NCBI GenBank assembly: GCA_023525715.1
Contig: CM042014.1
Coordinates: 23,422,404-23,486,403 of the forward strand
Direction: 5' to 3'
From: Cichorium intybus
Taxonomy: Eukaryota > Streptophyta > Magnoliopsida > Asterales > Asteraceae
Length of the DNA: 64,000 nt
Under the pieces are notes generated by a model. That model did not search any database, was not told the DNA's origin, and worked only from the letters and a program-made list of their open reading frames with translations. Position 1 is the first letter of the stretch; each line of letters begins with the position of its first letter. Positions 43,606 through 56,716 of this stretch are shown in pieces. A program made the translations under genes and the position numbers.

Positions 43606-44518
43606 TAGTGAAAGATGAGTTGCTGTGTAGCAGGAGTTTGTTCAAGTGATGGTGAAGTAGCAGGAGTTTGTTCAGGAGTTTGTTTTATGTATTTTAATGG
43701 TAATGGGACAATCAGTAGGTTTGTGTGTGTCATGTGTGAATAATGTGTAACTATACTATGGTGTCATAGTTAGTAGCACATGTTGGATAATATTCTAAAT
43801 GTTGACCAATTTTGTTAAGCAGTTGACTTTCAACATCAACTGCTAGTATGCTGTCAACATTTGAAATCGGATACTTAATGTGTGTGTCACAAGTTAACCT
43901 TGTAATATGTTATGAGGGTTGTGGACTAATACTATGTTGTGTTTTGATTATGTCTTTTTTTACTTTGATTGTTAATGTGCATGTATGTATGTTAATTAAA
44001 GAATATATGTATGAAAGTTAAACAGTTGAAATTTTACTAACATACTATTATACTTTAATGTAATATAGCAACATACTATTACAACTAAAGTGTGGGTGTA
44101 GTGTTCAACCTTTATACAACACAAACAGAATGACAGTAGACATTTGTCAAAGAAAACCAAAAGTTCACAAACAAATAGCAACATACTTTGGAATGTCTCA
44201 TTAATTTAGCAACTTAGTTTTATTCCAATAAATACACATGATATTGCATATGTTGAGACCAACAATACTTTTGGAATCAAACATCCAACAACAAATTAAT
44301 CAAAGTAACACAAACTTAAACCTTCACATTTCATAAACATATATGCATTACATAGTATCCGATTTACAAAACATTACTTGGTAGTCTAAAAAACTAACTT
44401 AAAAACCCACATTTCATACTAACCAAACTTCATGTTACAAACCGGCCATACCCAAAAACCCAAAAAAAACCCTAACTTTCTACCCCAGAAACTAACCCCC
44501 ATCGGAGTTACAGCTACC
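43606..44518. other. 3' regions between the two convergent MULE genes
   Basis: AT-rich non-coding DNA following the transposase stop and preceding the GRF frame. Nothing else recognised. Confidence 0.5.
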
Positions 44519-44833
44519 TTACTCAAACATCAAGAACATAGTTAGAACAATGAAGAATATCCAAGACACGATCAACCATACTTTATACCTACCCGCAGCT
44601 TCTACCTCCGCTTCCAGTCGTGCTATGTCTTCAAGCATCATTCTTCTAGCTAACAAAAGACCGGGGATTATCATCAGTGCCCTCCGACACATCGGAGGAT
44701 CTGACCACCCCACGAACCCACATCTAGCACAACGCCAGAAGCGCCTTCCTGGATTTCTGTTTGTCCACGATGTTGCAATGCTCGCTTCGTTGCCGTAGTT
44801 ACAAACCACTATTGTCGAAGTCAAGTGCTGCAA
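44519..44833 (-). pseudogene. GRF-type zinc finger / transmembrane protein carried by the MULE
   Basis: The frame encodes CNYGNEASIATSWTNRNPGRRFWRC..CGFVGWSDPPMC. This is the plant GRF zinc-finger pattern (CxCG...NPGRRFxxC...CgFxxWxDpp), with Tyr at the second cysteine position. It is followed by a short coiled coil (MLEDIARLEAEVEAAG) and a C-terminal membrane helix (VWLIVSWIFFIVLTMFLMF). There is no ATG in frame before the finger (the frame opens after a TGA). Either a first exon was missed or the gene is dead. It lies convergent to the transposase, like the second gene of two-gene MULEs. Confidence 0.7.
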
Positions 44834-45421
44834 GTTCCCTTTCCTTCGTCAGTGAATCCGATCAAGTGGCAAAGAAATTAGATTTTGTACGCTTACTTAT
44901 TCAGTTGGGAGCCAGAGGTGAGAAAGTACCAATATACCCTCACGTGATGTGCACGATCGGGTGTTAATGGAAGGTTGGGAGACGGTAACCGGCTGAGGGA
45001 CCATAATTGAAACCAAAGTGATAGTTTGAGGACCTTAACCGTGGAAATCACAAAGGATGACCAAGACTGCAATTCAAAGCAAACCACAGGGACCAAAATT
45101 GTAATTTACTCTACTTTTTAATCTATGTTTTTAAAAGTTTTTAGATATATATTTATGTTATTAGCATATTATCATTCATAATGTGAAAGGTACTGTTTCC
45201 TAAAAACCAATAAATTATTTCTTTCAATCGTTTTAATTATCTTGTTCTTTACCGATGGTAATCGTTCGTGTCAAAAAACATTGTAATTTATAAAAGAATG
45301 ATAAAAAACAAAGTATAAGACTAGCAAAAAAGAAAGATTTTGTACTTGGAGGTTATTTTCCATTTTCGTTTATCCTGTTAAATTTAGCGTAATTCTTACA
45401 TTTCATAAGAGTTACTCATAA

Positions 45422-45687
45422 GGCTGGAGGGAGTAGTCGGCGAGCTATCCCTCGTTAAACTGTGCCACGACGGCGACGGCGAAGGCGAAGGCGAAAGGCG
45501 AGGAGTGGTTAGCGATGAGTTTGGCGAGAAGCTTCGCTGAGATTTCAGACTACAAACAGTTTGGCGAGCTCGTTGAAATATTGACGAGGGGTCTTCAGCG
45601 AGGGCGAGAGCGAGGGAGCTTGGTGTGGCTTAGCGAGAGAAGACGAGGGTGAAGGCGAGGGGGATGGCGAGGCCACTCCCCCAAGCC
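45422..45687. mobile_element. PIF/Harbinger-like MITE (266 bp), GC-rich
   Basis: Inverted ends GGCTGGAGGGAGT and (complement) GGCTTGGGGGAGT, flanked by TAA on both sides (45419-45421 and 45688-45690), as for Harbinger-group elements. The interior is unusually GC-rich with many GGCGA/GGCGAG words. Confidence 0.75.
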
Positions 45688-45690
45688 TAA

Positions 45691-46821
45691 AGTAATTCAT
45701 GAGTGGAGCTTTTAAGAGTTACTCAATAAAGTAATTCATGAGTAGCCTTTGAACGTTAGCCCTAGTATTTTGGTGTCGATGGTTTCACGAATAGATAAAA
45801 AATAATAAAGCTCGAACATGTTGTTTCTTAAATTAAAATTAAAGTTAAATGAACAGAAACGTGATCGGGGTTTTTATGGAGTACAATTTATATGGATGTT
45901 AACAGTATCTGTTTTTGATAATTTTCATAATAGATACGTAAACTAAACTAAAAAAAATAAAATGTGAAAGATGCATTAACTAAAGTGGGATTTGTGTCCC
46001 AAAATCAACTAAGAAGGGGACTTGTGATCTGTGAAACTTAAAAGCCACCGACACTTTACACATCACTCTCCATGGCACAACCAAGGTACAACTCTCAAAG
46101 GTGACTTGTAGATGTCTTTACAAATATTGATGCGTGTCTTACTATTTTCATTGCATGAAGTATTTTAAGTTTGTATCCTAAAAATCTATTGATTCTTTTT
46201 ATGGCCTTAATGTACACCGACAGGGTAGCATCATAAACTAATCCAAATGAGTTGTCTCATTGGAAGTTGTACCAAACACACATGATTAAATACAAGATTA
46301 TAATTCATTTTCAGCATTAATTGTAGGTTTTATTTAATAAGAGTAAGTTACAGTTTTGGTCCTTATAGTTGATACTTGTCTACAATTTTAATCTAAGTTT
46401 TAAATAATCAACACAAATGACTTTTATGATTTCAAAATGCTACAAGGTTGTTCCATTTGTCTATTACCGCCAAGGATCTTCCATTAACTGCAGACATTAC
46501 ATTTGTGGTTTCCTTCATTTGTTCAAAATCATTGAATGAAGAAGAATAATTTGAGAGAAAATGTCATGAGGAAAGTTTATCCAGAGATTAAACCTCTAAA
46601 GGACAGATCTGTAGAGATCGTTGAAGAAATGAAGTAAGAGGAACATCTCTGTAGGCGATGTAGAGGAGGTGAAGTTGAACATCGAGCAATGATGACTATT
46701 TGTTTGAGGTCTCAAGGATGAAGCCAAATGATGCAACATGGAACCGGGTTGTCGGGTATTGGTGTCTGATCTGCATCAGATATTTGAGGTAGGTGCCGTT
46801 AGCGAGTTCTCGACTTGATTC
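45691..46821. other. Intergenic DNA with a lone MULE-like end
   Basis: AT-rich and unassigned to 46340. At 46344 GAGTAAGTTACAGTTTTGGTCC resembles the left tip of the MULE at 39832, but no matching right end was found, so it is probably a truncated relic. 46520-46800 has mixed composition and no recognised gene. Confidence 0.45.
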
Positions 46822-47400
46822 CTAGCTGTCATTAGAGAACAAAATCATTAAACCCACCACATGACATGTGCACTGGGAGTAGGCTCCGACGATCAAGTCA
46901 GATCGGATGGTTTCTCTTGGCCGGAGACAATCGTCATAGTGTACAGGTGTATGTGTGTAGAGAGTAGAAAGTGGAGAGTGGAGAGTGTGCGCTAGATCTA
47001 GAGAATGAGAGGATGTCCTCCATGAAGAAGGAAGCATTCTATTTATAAGGTAGGTGAGGGACAATTAAGTCAGGCCTTGGGCGAACCAAGTTCAGACCCA
47101 GCTAGCTGAAGGCAGTGCTGTCAAGCAGAGCTGCTAGACAGGGCTGTCATATCATATCGTGCTGCCAAGTAGTACCGTTCAGCGGTCGTCAAGCCGCCTT
47201 GTCATGTTGTTCGGTTCAGCTAATTGACCTAATATCATCAAGTCCCCCCAGTCTGATGTGATTGCTTTGCCACCAATTACGTTGGACTATATACAACTAT
47301 ATAAGTCATATGTCGTCAAGTCCCCCCATCCCGATGTGGCTGGTTTGTTGCCAATCATATTGGACTGGATACAATAAATGTGCGCCAAAATATAAGAAGA
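46822..47400 (-). mobile_element. LTR-like promoter region of a retrotransposon (fragment)
   Basis: The minus strand has a good TATA box (CTTATAAATAG, about 47038-47048) followed by a CT-rich leader with repeated CACTCTC words. Upstream of it are two diverged direct copies of about 75 bp containing CAAGTCCCCCCA (near 47240 and 47318). This is the look of a U3/R region. The LTR ends were not found, so the class is open. Confidence 0.4.
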
Positions 47401-48051
47401 ACAATCAAACCTCGCCTATGGGATCATAGTATGTTAGTGGGTCTCGTGGTAGAGTTGGATCTATGCAACGTAGGGTTAACTCGATAATATTTTCTTGTGT
47501 TATGGTATTGTGATCCGGTCAATATGGTACGGCATGGTAATTGCCATGCTTACGCAGCGAGGCTGCTATGGCGATCATGGAACGAGGGGTCGCGTGATAA
47601 TGCAGTAAAGAAATTGTGATAATCCAACAAAGTTGCTATGATGATTATGCAAAAAGGTTGTTGTAACGTCTCCGTTGTATCTTGGTGGAGTGCCACAAAT
47701 AAGGCATCTTCATAGTATTCTTTTGTATAAGCTTTGATAACCATCTTCATAGAGTTTTACACAATGAACCTAACATTATCAACTACCTAATGGTAGTTCA
47801 TGTAAATCAAATATGAGGAAGATTCTAACACTTTACTTCTTAAATGAAAGTGATGAGAATTTCTATTAAGATCAATGTAAGGGCCGAAAAGTCATAACTA
47901 CACACTCTAAACTTTCCGATATTTTCCCTTTTATTTATATGTCACGATGATTCTTCTCTTTATTGATCCTAACAAAGGGAAGGAATTGAGTCATTACAAT
48001 GACATGTCTTAATGAAAATTTTAAATCATAGCATAATTTTACAAGTTGATC
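47401..48051. other. Intergenic DNA
   Basis: AT-rich sequence with no recognised gene or repeat boundary. Confidence 0.4.
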
Positions 48052-50103
48052 TGTAACACCCCAACTTTTACACAATTTTTTTTTCTTTAAAACATATTTC
48101 ACAGACAATTTATTATATAAACCATTTAATTATACAACGGGGTATCACGAATTTGCATCATAACCACAGTTCAAACCTGTTTATTTTACATTTGTACAGC
48201 AGAGGCTACTGTCCCACACCCGACTCTTCTAACTCCCTTCCTGCTTACATGAGTACATAGCATTTTAAAAATAATACGTGAGACATAATGTCTCGTGAGC
48301 ATTATGGGTTTAGACCCAAAACAGTTTTCCAATAATAACATTATTCTTTAAATTTCCAATATTTTATTTCCTATGAGCACACCCATAAGTATTCCTTATT
48401 TTGTGATGGTACATTCCTACAAGCGCACCCGTAGGTTTTATACGAGACGCACCCGTATAACTACTTCCCCAATAGCATGAAACAGATTCATCTATCAAGG
48501 TAAGACAACTACTTCGCGACGGGAGGTACCATCCCAGTAGTGTCTTATTGCCACCCCTACCGCAGCAGGAAGTGGTCTTTATCCGGATACTAAGCAACTT
48601 ATCATCATGGGCCAATCACATTATTAGTTCACTGTATTTCTGATTTTCTTTCTTTACACATTATAACCATATTTTTCATATAATACCTTTAAAGTCATAA
48701 AACCACTTTGACTCCAAAACATTTTAAATAAAATTCATTTTGCTATGTACCCGAAAATCCGCATAACACTCACCTCGAGTCACCTAGGAATCAGTTAGTC
48801 TTTTGCACTCCTTTTTCCTTCGCTCGGTTCACCGTATTTGAACCACCACCTATTATTTACAAAATATATGTTTATATTCAATTTATATATATAACAACTA
48901 ACTTTACAGCACCAGAGTGCCATACTATGCAACTACGGGTTATAATTAGACTAAAACTCTCATTATAATAACTTCCTTTAGTTTGTAAATTTTCCCGAAA
49001 TACGCGTATTTTACTACAGTACCCTCGGGAGGTCGTATTTCGGTTCCGACAATTCTCTACAAAGTTTTGGGCCATAATAGACCTATGTTTAAAATTTGGG
49101 GTCAAACGGACAAGTTTTGGACCAAAACTCAAAATTGAAAATCATTTGGCAGGAGACTCTCTGCATGGGTCTGCTGGCGCCGCCTCGCGACTCGACCAAG
49201 GGTCTGGTCACGAATCGAAGGCTGCTATCTTCGCGACTCGACCAAGGGCCTGGTCACGACTCGAAGACTGCTAGCTTCGCGACTCGACCAAGGGTCTGGT
49301 CACGACTCGAAGACTGCTAGCTTCGCGACTCGACCAAGGGTCTGGTCACGTCGCGATCGCTGCTGGTACAGACCAGAATGTCCGATTTTTTTGTGCTGCA
49401 GCCCCCTGTTTTGGTCCATTAAGTCCTTAATACTCAACCTAACTAATATATAACATTCTATGACTAAAACCTTCAGTTTACATCAGGTTTTAACCCATAG
49501 AAACAACTTAATCACATAAATCCTTAGTTTAGGGTTCTTGAGGAAATTTCTCAATTCCTCCTTCTTTTAACCGATTCCAGAAGTGGAATTGGGTTCTTAA
49601 TGGTGTTAAGAGCATGTTTTCAAGGTTAGAAGCTCAACACACACCCCACACCACTTCTGTAACCCGTTTTTGCCCAACCTCAAAACCCCAAAATACTTAA
49701 ATTAAGTTATAAGGGTGAAATTCTTACCCCAAATAGCTTGGAAATCAAAACCTTGAAGTTAGTTGCTGATTTCTGCTCAAACTCCCAAGAACCTTTGTGA
49801 ACCTGCTCAATCCCTCACTCTCTCCCGATGCTTCTATGAACTTCTGGGAAGTGGGAGATTTTTCCCACTATTTATACCTCCCAATTTTTCATTTCTAACC
49901 CTCTAGTTCCTTTTCTTCCAATTTGACACCATAACTTAGTTTTTATTACATCATACTTTTACTTTTTACATTAATACCCATAATCACGAAATATTTTACA
50001 TTAAGATCCAAAACAGGGCAAAAGACCAATTTGCCCTTCTCACCGTTTTACTATTACACACAATTATTTTATAATTTATTATAAATTTCAGCGGGTTCTT
50101 ACA
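48052..50103. mobile_element. Solo LTR (2052 bp), TGTAACACCCC family
   Basis: Starts TGTAACACCCC and ends GCGGGTTCTTACA, flanked by the perfect duplication TGATC (48047-48051 and 50104-50108). It is a relative of the LTR at 25100 with shared blocks and overall order, but with a different GC-rich insert (the minisatellite at 49186). There is no internal region. Confidence 0.92.
49186..49364. repeat. 46-bp minisatellite inside the LTR
   Basis: Three full units and one partial begin CGCGACTCGACCAAGGG at 49186, 49232, 49278 and 49324. Units 2 and 3 are almost identical, so they were amplified recently. The related LTR at 25100 has GCACGACTCGTGC words in the corresponding place. Confidence 0.93.
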
Positions 50104-50108
50104 TGATC

Positions 50109-51641
50109 TTTTATCAAAATTTCAATACAATGCATATGAACTTATAATATGTCTACGTATACATGCGTCTTCTGCATTTTCCTTTGCAAAATGAGGCAAA
50201 GAGCCTTAATATGATCATAGATTAATTTACGGCTCAGAAATTGTACTCCCCTCAATCACTAGTAATAAATGAGTCGAGTTTTGAACATTTAATTAATTAG
50301 AATCACAACATGTTACATTAGAAAATGTTGGATTTCCTATTTAATCCTTTATATATCAAATTGGCAATTATAAATTTCCAATGGCTAAAATATTAAAGTA
50401 TTTTTCAATCAAAAAGTTTTTTTTCAATTCTAGAAACTAATATATGGTTAAAACCATGAATACAAGACAACTTACAAAAACTACAACTAAGTTGCATCTC
50501 GCTCCAAGACACAAGGGTCTATCTGAGTTTTAGAAATCCTTAAGAACATGTAATAGAAGGCACTATACTTTTGCAAGGGTCAACCTTTTTTTGACTCATT
50601 TTTACCCTAAGTGTTGACTAGCTCACACATTTCCTTGAGGTAATGGTTAAAAAGTAATCATTAACATCATAGTGTCAAATATACGTTTGACATATGATTG
50701 CTTAATGTTTGCAAACACCGTTTTGTGATGACGTTTTGATGTTTTAAGCTTTACAAATGTTAATGATACATGTGATTACTCTTCTTGAGGGTGATTAAGG
50801 AAGTTGATATTTCCTTATGAATGGAAGTTGTGCATTTTCATTAAAACTAGAAGGAACACTCTAAGTTGCCTCAACATAATATGAAATAAAGATCATATAA
50901 ATCCTTTTATTCTCCAGAAAAGAAAATAGAACATATATATGTCTTCAAAAACACATTATTGTGATCATATTGAATTGTTCAATGTTGAATCAGAGTTTTT
51001 GTTGAATAAACATAGATATGGACATCTGTCAAAGAAATAATGCAAACATTAAATCCTAAAAGCATTCAAAATATGTGACCACCAATAGATGGTCGTGCTA
51101 TTGTAGACATGTTATTTATACCATATGATATAAGTTATGTGGAGTAGACTCTTCTTCCATTAACTCTACTAGAAATACCATGTTGTACAATTGATATTTT
51201 ACAGAGCATTATGAAGTTCCATGCAAAACTAGGAATGAAAAGGATACCTGGGATGTGAGATTAGTTGGTTAGTGTGCTACTAATGTAAACCTTCAACATT
51301 GTTAAACAAGTTCTCAATGATTTATTTAGGTTAGGTCCTAACAAACATCAAGCACAATAAATCACTCTTTAGTAAAGAGCAATCCAGCCATCCCACAAGA
51401 AATGTCTATACATACCTCAAATATTCCACTTCAAGAGGAAACATGTAAAAATTCTAAGTTTAATTGTTCTATAAGAGGCAATGCCCACGACCCAAGCAAC
51501 CAAATCGCTCACACCTTTCACATTCTACATGTCTACCTTACAATGGTGTATTAATATTAAATTTTATATATACAATTAATTTGACTAATAATTATATTTT
51601 ATCTTTGGTAAAAAAATAAAAGCAATATATAAAAAAATAGA

Positions 51642-51732
<91 letters not shown>

Positions 51733-51855
51733 TAAAATCACATTGCAGATATATAGTAAAAACTTTATAAATAATCAAATTATGATTAAACTAAATAGCT
51801 TTTACAGGTGAAACTTAATAGCTTTTACACAATTAATCTTAGTTTACAAACCGCA
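50109..51855. other. Intergenic DNA with (AT)n at 51645-51730
   Basis: No gene recognised. The only clear feature is the (AT)n microsatellite of about 43 units. Confidence 0.5.
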
Positions 51856-51860
51856 ACTTA

Positions 51861-52236
51861 GGGCGTGTTTGAGATTGCTTATTTGAGGTGCTATTGACTT
51901 ATTGCGTTTTTTTATACCGGTAATAGAGAGTTGTAATTGTTTAGATGAGAAAATTTTATATATGTGTATTGACACAAATAATGAGCTTTTAATAAGTTAT
52001 TTTTCATTACTTATTGACTTATTTAATAAGCTTTTGATAAGTCACTTACTCGTTACAAAATTATCATTTCCCAAACACTAAAAAATATTTTATCATTTTA
52101 TTACGTTTTATTATCAAATAAAGTAATCTGGACACTTTTCTTTTGTTAAATTCCATTTTGACATCGAATAAGATAATAAACAATCCCAAATTTATTTATA
52201 ACATAAGTTGTTTTAAATAAGCAATCTTAAATGCCC
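51861..52236. mobile_element. MITE, family B, copy 2 (376 bp)
   Basis: Inverted ends GGGCGTGTTTGAGATTGCTT and (complement) GGGCATTTAAGATTGCTT. ACTTA is found on both sides (51856-51860 and 52237-52241). The tips match the MITE at 38829. Confidence 0.75.
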
Positions 52237-52267
52237 ACTTATTCTAGACGTTCAAATTTATTTATGA

Positions 52268-55200
52268 GAATTATCGGACCACAGTCTGGTTATTCTTAAG
52301 ACTTATGTACAAGACTTTGGAAAACCCCCGTTCAGATTTTTCAACTCATGGCTGTATCGTGATGGTTTCGACCAAATTGTGTACAATGCTTGGTCCTCTT
52401 TTGTTGGTTATGGTCCCCCGGATTGTTATCTGCTTGCAAAATTAAAGTTTCTAAAGAATGAAATTAAGAAGTGGAGGGCTGTGGAATTCCCAAAGGAGAA
52501 TTTGGAACTGAAAAATCTAAAACAGAGGCTACATGATCTCGATAGTGCAGCGGAGAACCGTCCCCTCAGTGAAGACGAGATGCAGACGAGAAGATCCAAT
52601 TTCCAACGTATAGCTGAGATGGAACGGCTGGCGGTACACGATCTTAGACAAAAATCGAAAATTAAATGGGTGATCGAAGGGGATGAAAATACACGTTTCT
52701 TCCATGGGTATGTTAACAACAAAAAGTCTAGAAATCGTATACATGGTCTGACAATGGTTGGCGTATGGAATTCGGAACCGAATGCAATAAAAAAAGAGGT
52801 GTATTTATTTTATCGCAATAAGTTTTTGGAGAGATGGCCATCGAGACCAAAGCTCATCAGCGAAAATTCAGGAAATTAGATTCAGAAACTGCTAATAACC
52901 TCGAAGCCCCCTTCTCCTTGGATGAAGTCAAACGTGCAGTCTGGGCATGTGGTAATGAAAAGGCCCCGGGGCCGGATGGATTTAGTTTCAAGTTTATAAA
53001 AAAACATTGGGAAATCTTGCAAGCAGACATCTTCTCCTGTATAAAATTTTTCGAGGCATATGGAACTATAAATCGGGGTTGCAATTCATCCTTTTTCACC
53101 CTAATTCCAAAAATAAAAGATCCACTTAAACTTGGAGATTACCGTCCGATTAGCCTAATCGGATGTATCTACAAGATCATAGCAAAGACTCTCGCAAACC
53201 GATTGAAAGGGGTGATTGGAAACAGTGTGGGCGAGGAACAATCGGCGTTTGTGGAAGGGAGGAGTATTTTGGATGGACCTTTAATTGTGAATGAATTATG
53301 CAGTTGGGCAAAAAAAATCAAAAAACAAATTCTGTTATTCAAAGTAGACTTCGATAAGGCTTTTGACTCGATAAATTGGGAATATCTTGACTCTCTTTTA
53401 AATCAAATAGGCTATGGTGAAAAATGGCGTTGCTGGATAAAAGCGTGTTTAGAATCAGCTAGGGCATCCATCCTAGTCAATGGGTCCCCTACGGTTGAGT
53501 TCTCCATGGGAAAAGGTGTTAGACAAGGTGACCCCTTATCCCCCTTCTTATTCATAATCGCAATGGAAGGTCTAAACGCGGTAATGAAGACGGCGTGTGA
53601 AAAAGGAGTATTTAAAGGCGTCAAGATACCACATGAAGAACTAGAAGTTTCCCATCTATTTTACGCGGATGATGCATTGTTTGTGGGGGAATGGAGTAGG
53701 AGCAACATAAAAAATTTAGCCCGAATTCTTAGATGTTTGTACATATCTTCTGGCTTAAAAGTCAACTTTCGCAAGTCTCGGGTCTTCGGTATAGGTGCTA
53801 TTTCGAGTGAAGTGGCGAGATGGGCAGCCCCGCTTGGATGTGAACCAGCTTCACTACCATTCACCTACCTCGGGGTGCCGGTCGGTGCCAACATGAATCA
53901 AAAGAGACACTGGAAGCCGGTGATTGAGAAATTTCATGCAAAACTTTCCTCATGGAAAGCGAATACTTTGTCTTTCGGGGGACGGTTGACCCTCATCAAA
54001 GCCGTAATGGGGAATCTCCCAACTTATTATTTTTCACTTTTTGTTGCCCCCGTGGGAGTGATCAATACACTTGAAAGCATTCGAAGACGGTTCTTATGGG
54101 GCGGTTGTGAGGAAAAAAAGAAGATACATTGGATATCTTGGGAGAAGATTGTTGCACCTAAAGATAAAGGCGGATTGGGGGTGGGGTCTTTACGCGCCTT
54201 AAACTTATCCCTAATAACGAAATGGTGGTGGAGACTGCGAACAGATTCTACACTTTTATGGGCTCGGGCTATCGGAGGAATCCACAATCTAAGTAACAAG
54301 CCGTCAAATGTCATATCCAAAAAATTGATAACGGGCGTTTGTAATAACGTAGCAGGTGTACAAAAGAACATGGAGGAGATGGGGATTGATATAGGAGGAG
54401 TAATTGAGAAAAAAGTTCGGAGGGGTGATACAACAAAATTTTGGCTTGATCAGTGGATTGGATCGAAGACGTTAAAGGCCACATTCCCAGACATATACCG
54501 CCTTGAACGAAGAAAAGGCTGTGTAATTGCAGATAGGGTTCAGTTTGGCAGATACACTTGGGAATGGACATCGACTCCAAGCTCTGATGTTCAGATACAA
54601 CAATTTCAAAGGTTGTGCTCACTGTTGGGTACCTTCCAGGTTGGTTCGGCACGTGATCGTTGGCTGTGCCCCATTTCTCCTGATGGAATTTATCATGTTG
54701 ATGTTCTAAGACGGCGGATTGATCAACCCATTCACCAGGTCACAGTGGGCCTTATAGATTGGATTGGCGAAGTACCTACAAACGTTTTATGTTTTATTTG
54801 GAGGGTAAATCAGGGCAGAATTCCGACCAACTGTGAGCTTGCAAAAAGAGGTCTCAACATTGGATTCCTTGGGTGCGGTTACTGCAATGATGAGGTGGAA
54901 GATGCAGACCATATTCTCATTAGATGCCCGTATGCCAAAGGTACCTGGGAATGGATATACAGATGGTGCGGTATACCCGAACCACAGGTCCTATCTATTC
55001 GGGACATAATAGCATTCGTAGCAACATGGGGGAGATGCAAAATGTTGAGATCCACTTTAATTGGCATTTGTTACGGTACCTTATGGTGGCTGTGGAAGAC
55101 CAGGTGCGATCGAATATTCAAGAACCTCCAGATATCACCTACAAAGTTAGCTGATACCATCAAATCACAAGTTTTCACCTGGATGAAACACAGGGGGTCA

Positions 55201-55378
55201 AATTGTAATTCTCGATGGGTGGATTGGTGTGTTTCGCCTTTAGTTTGATGTATTCCGTTACCTTTTGATTTCATCTTTTTTCTTTGTACATTAATTGTAC
55301 TTTGGCCCCGCTTAGTATCTTGCTATGCGGGTGTCCCTTTATTTATATATCTATTTGCCGGTTCAAAAAAAAACAATT
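52268..55378 (+). mobile_element. 5'-truncated LINE (L1-type non-LTR retrotransposon)
   Basis: The element begins inside the endonuclease domain (LSDHSLVIL at about 52271) and ends in a short poly(A) tract near 55366. ORF1 and most of the endonuclease are missing, as in normal incomplete reverse transcription. The target duplication could not be identified. Confidence 0.85.
52271..55248 (+). pseudogene. LINE ORF2: endonuclease end, reverse transcriptase, zf-RVT
   Basis: Frame 1 runs from LSDHSLVIL through FRFFNSWLYRDGFD to FLERWPSRPKLIS. A single frameshift near 52860 moves the rest into the frame that stays open to TGA 55246-55248. The reverse transcriptase motifs are complete: GDYRPISLIGCIYKI, SAFVEGRSILDG, VDFDKAFDS, GVRQGDPLSPFLF, FYADDALF (YADD codons at 53662-53673) and YLGVPVG. 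A zf-RVT domain follows (CFIWRVNQGRIPTNCELAKRG, then CGYC...DHILIRCPYA). With its first part gone and one frameshift, it cannot move on its own. The core is well preserved, so it is young. Confidence 0.9.
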
Positions 55379-55799
55379 AAAAAACATATGTACGGATCTT
55401 AACTTAAAATGTTTATGAGTTACACAATACTAATAATAATCGAAGGATAAAAAATTACGGTTAAAATTGAATATATGTGAAGCATGATGAAAAGTTGTAT
55501 CAGAGTGTGTAGGTTAGGACATTAATTGGTTGTTCATGTTTTATTTATTTATTCATATAAAAGTTTATTTTAATATATAATTCTTACACTCAATCAAATC
55601 CATGATTGCAAAAAAACAAATACAACTAGGTGTACCATAACATGCTCCTTTATAGCATCGAAGGAAAAAAATCAATGAAAAACCTAATTTACGTTGAAAT
55701 ATCTTTTCGTTAGATATTTTTTAAAGAGAAAATGACTAAAATAGCCTAATCCCTTAGGGGTTTGCCTCAAAATAGCCAAAAAATCGGGTTTTGCCTCAA

Positions 55800-56030
55800 A
55801 ATAGCCAACGAAAACGCAGGCCGCAAGGGGCGCCTGCGTTTTCGTCCCATTACCTGCGTTTTCGTCTTTTCCGCAGCCATGGGCTGCGTTTTCGTCCATA
55901 ATGTCTGCGTTTTGCTCTTGTGGTCTGCGTTTTGCTCTCCTTCAAGCCATCTTCAAGAGATCTTCAAGCAGGGCTGCGTTTTGCTCTCATATGGCTGCGT
56001 TTTCCTCCCATTTGGCTGCGTTTTCCTCAA
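55800..56030. repeat. Subterminal CTGCGTTTT(C) repeat cluster
   Basis: Eight or more copies of CTGCGTTTT, several extended to GGCTGCGTTTTCGTCC or GGCTGCGTTTTCCTCC, are irregularly spaced and mostly in the same orientation. It is the inverse of the GGAAAACGCAGCC motif in the array at 57900. Confidence 0.85.
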
Positions 56031-56079
56031 ATTTCCTCCCACATGTTCTTGAGGTTCATGAGTTTAGTTATAATTTTTC

Positions 56080-56608
56080 TCCAACTTTGAACACTCATCA
56101 TTTGTTCATACGAACTCGGATTGAATTGAATTTTTTTTAACGTGAAGTGTATGAGTAGATGTGTTCACAAACATTATTAAAAATAATTTTTGATGTCCGA
56201 AAGTGTTCGTTTGGAACCTCTAAAAAAGGTTGTCGGTAAAGTTTATTAATTATTTGTCCAACTTTGAACCCTCGTTGTTTGTCCATACGAACTCCGATTT
56301 ACTTGAAATTTTTTTTAACGTGAAGTGTATCAGTAGATGTGTTCACAAACATGATTAACCAAAATATTTGATGTCGGATAGATTTACTTTTTGAAGGTCT
56401 AAAGATGGTTGTCGCTAACGTTTATTTATATTTTGTCCAACTTTGAACGGCCATAGTTTCTCCATACGAACTCCGATTTACTTGAATTTTTTTTTAACGT
56501 GAAGTGTATCAGTAGATGTGTTCACAAACATGATTAACCAAAATATTTGATGTCGGATAGATTTACTTTTTGAATGTCTAAAGAAGGTTGTCGGTAACGT
56601 TTATATAG
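56080..56608. repeat. Three tandem units of about 178 bp
   Basis: Units start TCCAACTTTGAAC at 56080, 56257 and 56436. Units 2 and 3 are much closer to each other (shared CATGATTAACCAAAATATTTG) than to unit 1. Confidence 0.92.
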
Positions 56609-56716
56609 TAATATTTAGTACTGATATTAAATAAAAACAAAGACAAATATTATAAAAGCACATCCTAATCAAGATGTTACATGATAATAGAAACATGAGA
56701 AACATACGCAATACGT

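Larger units (their letters stand above)
39832..45111. mobile_element. Autonomous-type MULE transposon (5280 bp)
   Basis: The terminal inverted repeats are 39832-40027 and 44916-45111, 196 bp each, differing at about three positions (about 98% identical). The tips read GAGTAAATTAC. The 9-bp duplication TACTTTTTA is perfect (39823-39831 and 45112-45120). The element encodes a MuDR-type transposase (+) and a convergent GRF zinc-finger/TM frame (-). TIR similarity suggests a fairly recent insertion, but the transposase is now broken. Confidence 0.97.
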
